Positions 60,976 to 64,000 of a stretch of DNA of 64,000 bases are shown piece after piece (position 1 is the stretch's first letter; every line of letters starts with the position of its first letter). The stretch is from assembly GCA_035771165.1 (NCBI GenBank), contig JAWNZC010000445.1, positions 5,281,001 to 5,345,000 on the forward strand, given 5' to 3'. The notes under the pieces were generated by a model that was not told the origin of the DNA, made no database searches, and worked only from the letters and a program-made list of their open reading frames with translations. The position numbers were made by a program, and so were the translations under genes. This stretch comes from Paragorgia papillata. Lineage: Eukaryota; Cnidaria; Anthozoa; Scleralcyonacea; Coralliidae.

Positions 60976-62080
60976 TATACAAGCTCGAGCCGAATGGCTT
61001 AAAAGACTCTATTATAGTATTCTGTATTTACTGTGATAGAAACACGAATGACGTCATTTCAACCAGAAAAAAATGCCTAGTGGAAACACGAGGCGAAGCC
61101 GAGTGATTACGTGAGATTTAACGAGACAGAGCATGCGTTGTACAATATAAAATGAAAATGACGTCAAACGTGTCTCTGTACTCGGAGTGAAATGGCTCTA
61201 TGGCCTAATGGCATAGGACACCTGTTATTTTAATCAGATATGTATCTTACTTTTTTAATCAGATATGTATCTTACTTAAACTACGATGAGTTTATATCAT
61301 GAATACTTTGTTTAGCAGTCGTAGAAAAGGCAAAAACAAATTATTTAAACAAGGAAAAAGCTCAATTTGAGCCGATGGGTCCTAATTAGTATGCTGAATA
61401 TCTGATACAGCATTGATGTTTTATTAATGCACTTTTCCTGACACTGTGGCTGTCGCTGACACTGTCCATGGCAATGTCCCTGCTGCCAAGGCCGGCGAGA
61501 GGGGTGGGGGACAGGGGCGGGGGGGGGCAAAATACCCAGGGCCCGGGACCTTGCAAGGTGCTCGTCGCCCCACTCGCCCGTCGCGACGTCATCAATCCGT
61601 GTATGCTGTTGCTGTTAAAGCTTAAAACGATCATTAAATCCGTCATAGTTGCAAAACATACAGTACATAAAAATATAATTTGCTAATCATGTAATAATCA
61701 TAATATGGTAATCAAAGTGCTTCAGTGGGTAATATATTTTAAGATGCCAAACCACTTTTAATAATTTCACAGTATTTGAATAGAATACATGCTATGATGA
61801 AAATTAATAATTACAAGATTATATGAAAAATTATCTTATACGTGATGTATAAGTATAATTGTCCAGTCTATTTGCGAAAACTAAGTTGATCGAGTACAAG
61901 AAGATTTTAGTTTATATATAGCACTGTTAATAATTGTTAGATAATGTTAATATTCATAATAATCAACAAACACCTGATAAAACTACTGTTGAACATAAAT
62001 ATGTGAATTATACAAAGAATTTAAAAAAAGAAAACAATTGTGCGTGTACTTTTCTGTAGTTTGGTAGAGAAAAGGCGAGG
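60976..62080. other. Gene-free interval before the granulin gene
   Basis: A short foldback-type core (cacgaggcgaagccgagtg) lies near 61089. A G-rich stretch is at 61500-61530. Otherwise I see nothing I can support. Confidence 0.5.
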
Positions 62081-62086
62081 TTTATT
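62081..62086 (-). promoter_or_regulatory. Poly(A) signal AATAAA for the granulin gene
   Basis: On the minus strand AATAAA lies 25 bases after the stop codon at 62112, so the 3' untranslated region would be short. Confidence 0.6.
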
Positions 62087-62111
62087 ATTTTTCTGAGTAT
62101 AGAGAACCATT

Positions 62112-63146
62112 TTAATTTAGTACTGCCATTTCTTCATCATTTTTTATAGTCTGAGGTTTTTGCCTAAAGAAATACAATGGGTATTTCTTATCACACGAGC
62201 CTTTATTTGGGTTGCAGATATAACCATTTGGGCAACAATTTTTGCCATCTGAGCAACAAACTGCATGAGGGATTGGACAACAACCATAGCCAGCTGATGT
62301 GGATTTGCAACAAGTATTGCCATTGGGACAGTTATCTTTCTTCCCAGGACAGATAACAATATACAGTCTCTTAATATATTCAATTGTATCAAAAAACGTA
62401 ACGGTCTCGTTCCGTTTGACGCATTTCTTCTCAAATGAATTACATTTGTAACCATGGGGACAACAGTGTTTACCATCCGCGCAGCAAGTTGCTTTCAGAT
62501 GTGGACAGCAACCATGTCTTCCGGATGGCAACTTGCAACACGTTGTACCATCTGGGCACTCTTCTTTTCCTCCAGGACATTCTACGGTATTTAATCTTCC
62601 AGGTGCAGTAGTTGAGGCTACTAAACTTAATAACTCTGAGAGCTTTTTGCATTTTCCTTCGAGAAGATCACAGGTATAACCGCTAGGACAACAGTGTTTT
62701 TTATCGGAGCAACAGGTTGCGCCTTTGAAAGGACAACAAAAATTATCACAAGATTGTTCGAGACAAGGGGTACCGTACGAACAAGTTTTTTCCGAGTCAC
62801 TACTAAAAAGATTTATCTTCTTAACAATGTATGACTTGATTGACCTGTATTTTTTGCTGCATTTCTTTCCGGTAACATTACATGTGAAGCCTTGAGGGCA
62901 GCAGTGTTTTTTATCGGAACAGCAAACTGCGTTATGGTAAGGACAGCAGCCATAGTCACCAGATTCCAACTTACAACACGTTGAACCATCGACACATTCC
63001 TCTTTCTCGCCCGGACAAACCACGCTCTTCAATTGCCCGACGGTTTCTGCTTTAACATATTCTTGTGTCTTACCAAATTCACTGGCGTTTGCGATGAGAA
63101 ATATTTGGCACAGGAAAATTAGAGACACGCAGAAAAAACACTTCAT
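62112..63146 (-). CDS. GRN: Secreted progranulin-like protein with four granulin domains
   Basis: The 344-residue uninterrupted ORF starts with a signal peptide (MKCFFCVSLIFLCQIFLIAN) and carries four granulin modules at about residues 44-96, 122-166, 190-242 and 266-318. The repeated cysteine pairs read for example CCKLESGDYGCCP, AVCCSDKKHCCPQGFTC. Modules 1, 3 and 4 keep the 12-cysteine layout. Module 2 has only 11, one of the first pair and four spacer residues being lost. Linkers are lysine-rich and may be processed. Granulins are extracellular growth and immune regulators in animals and are released from a precursor. Cttctgctatag, a good splice acceptor, ends directly before the ATG, suggesting an intron (or a trans-splice site) in the 5' untranslated region. 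The coding part itself has no intron, unlike vertebrate GRN. Confidence 0.9.
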   Translation of the reverse strand: MKCFFCVSLIFLCQIFLIANASEFGKTQEYVKAETVGQLKSVVCPGEKEECVDGSTCCKLESGDYGCCPYHNAVCCSDKKHCCPQGFTCNVTGKKCSKKYRSIKSYIVKKINLFSSDSEKTCSYGTPCLEQSCDNFCCPFKGATCCSDKKHCCPSGYTCDLLEGKCKKLSELLSLVASTTAPGRLNTVECPGGKEECPDGTTCCKLPSGRHGCCPHLKATCCADGKHCCPHGYKCNSFEKKCVKRNETVTFFDTIEYIKRLYIVICPGKKDNCPNGNTCCKSTSAGYGCCPIPHAVCCSDGKNCCPNGYICNPNKGSCDKKYPLYFFRQKPQTIKNDEEMAVLN

Positions 63147-63274
63147 CTATAGCAGAAGAGAAAAAAACAACCACTGCATGTCTTCTGAATCTCAAGAGAT
63201 TGATTGCGAACCATCAATATTACATACAATAAGTCTTGCAGATTTGATAATGCTGCGTGCACTTCGCCTCCAAC

Positions 63275-63935
63275 TACAGGTGGTTTTCACTGTGATGTCA
63301 CAAAATTCTAAAACCTATAAAGCTGGTTGTTTTATATATTTTGTAGATCGTTATTACGAGTATTTCGGGAGAATTTTGAGTCGATACAACTATTCCTTCT
63401 TGGGTTACAGCATTTTGAATTATATTATTGCTGACGTCAGCATAATTTTCAAATGTCGTTAAAAGTCGCTTTGTACACGCAATTCAACGTACAAAGCTTG
63501 GTTAAGCTTTAGAAGTGACGTCTAATTGCATCTGATGTACAATCTAAAGATTCTGGTTGAAACCACACTTTTTACGAGCATTTGTTTTTTGGCCGCCATG
63601 TTTGTGTACCTAATTGGTGTCTGTGAGGTACACAAATATGGCATGCTCATATAAAGTGTAGTTTCAACCAGAATTTTCAGATTGTACATCAGATGCAATT
63701 AGTGTTGAATTGCGTGTACAAATCGACTTTTAACGACATTTGAAAATTATGCTGACGTCAGCAATAAAGTATAATTCAAAATGCTGTAACTCAGGAAGGA
63801 ATAGTTGTATCGACTCAAAATTTTCCAGAAATACTCGTAATAACGATCTACAAAATATATAAAACAACCAGCTTTATAGGTGTAATCATTTAGATTTTAG
63901 AATTTTGACGTCACAGTGACGTCACCACCTATAGT
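63275..63935. mobile_element. Foldback element with TGACGTCA arms (copy 2)
   Basis: It matches the element at 50138-50857: ggtggttttcactgtgatgt, ttttgtagatcgttattacg, gctgacgtcagcataatttt and the centre ggccgccatgtttgtgtacc, then the inverse arm with small deletions. It lies just upstream of the granulin gene. Confidence 0.8.
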
Positions 63936-64000
63936 GCATGTGGCTCTATTTTGGTTTTAGAAATAGCTAATGATTTTGCCGCCAGGCTTTTTCGTTTTGA

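Overview
This is a window of animal nuclear genome. It is AT-rich and intron-rich, with GT-AG splicing, very few genes and many transposon relics and microsatellites. The TLDc exon style, the tetra-granulin gene, the Penelope-like elements carrying GIY-YIG domains and the many foldback MITEs fit a cnidarian, most likely an anthozoan. This taxonomic call is inference.

Genes. (1) A large minus-strand kinesin-3 of the KIF28/KLP-6 type occupies about 9.8-44.6 kb. I could chain 30 exons whose phases all agree: 2865 nt, or 954 codons plus stop. They encode motor, neck coiled coil, FHA domain, a C2-like region and a C-terminal coiled coil. The first exon, ahead of the motor's first helix, was not found. 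(2) A plus-strand short aprataxin (HIT domain plus zinc finger, no FHA) lies at 51.7-60.3 kb in seven exons. Exon 2 lacks one base. (3) A minus-strand secreted protein with four granulin domains in one uninterrupted ORF lies at 62.1-63.1 kb. (4) An orphan TLDc-type exon at 5.7-6.0 kb on the minus strand has a one-base frameshift near its end.

Mobile DNA. The rest is mostly repeats. There are two Penelope-like fragments (35.2-36.2 and 37.2-38.2 kb), two LINE 3' fragments (16.6 and 39.9 kb) and a Crypton-type ORF fragment (45.5-45.9 kb) broken by a 36-bp MITE. There is a SINE family whose head resembles 5S rRNA (43.5, 59.1 and 60.7 kb), a tRNA-like segment (47.6 kb) and about 30 foldback/TIR elements. 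Several have target-site duplications that I could read directly: TA (mariner type), TTA/TAA (Harbinger type), 8 bp (hAT type) and 9 bp. Some are nested, and for two insertions the window also holds the empty site.

Layout. 0-5.7 kb: foldback elements only. 5.7-6 kb: TLDc exon. 6-9.8 kb: MITEs and a 25-bp tandem array. 9.8-44.6 kb: kinesin exons separated by repeat-filled introns. 44.6-51.6 kb: Crypton fragment and nested MITEs. 51.7-60.3 kb: aprataxin. 60.3-62.1 kb: SINE and unremarkable DNA. 62.1-63.1 kb: granulin. 63.2-64 kb: foldback element. I see no operon and no evidence that the genes act together. I found no new multi-gene system. The most informative signals are the transposon insertions and the two one-base gene lesions.
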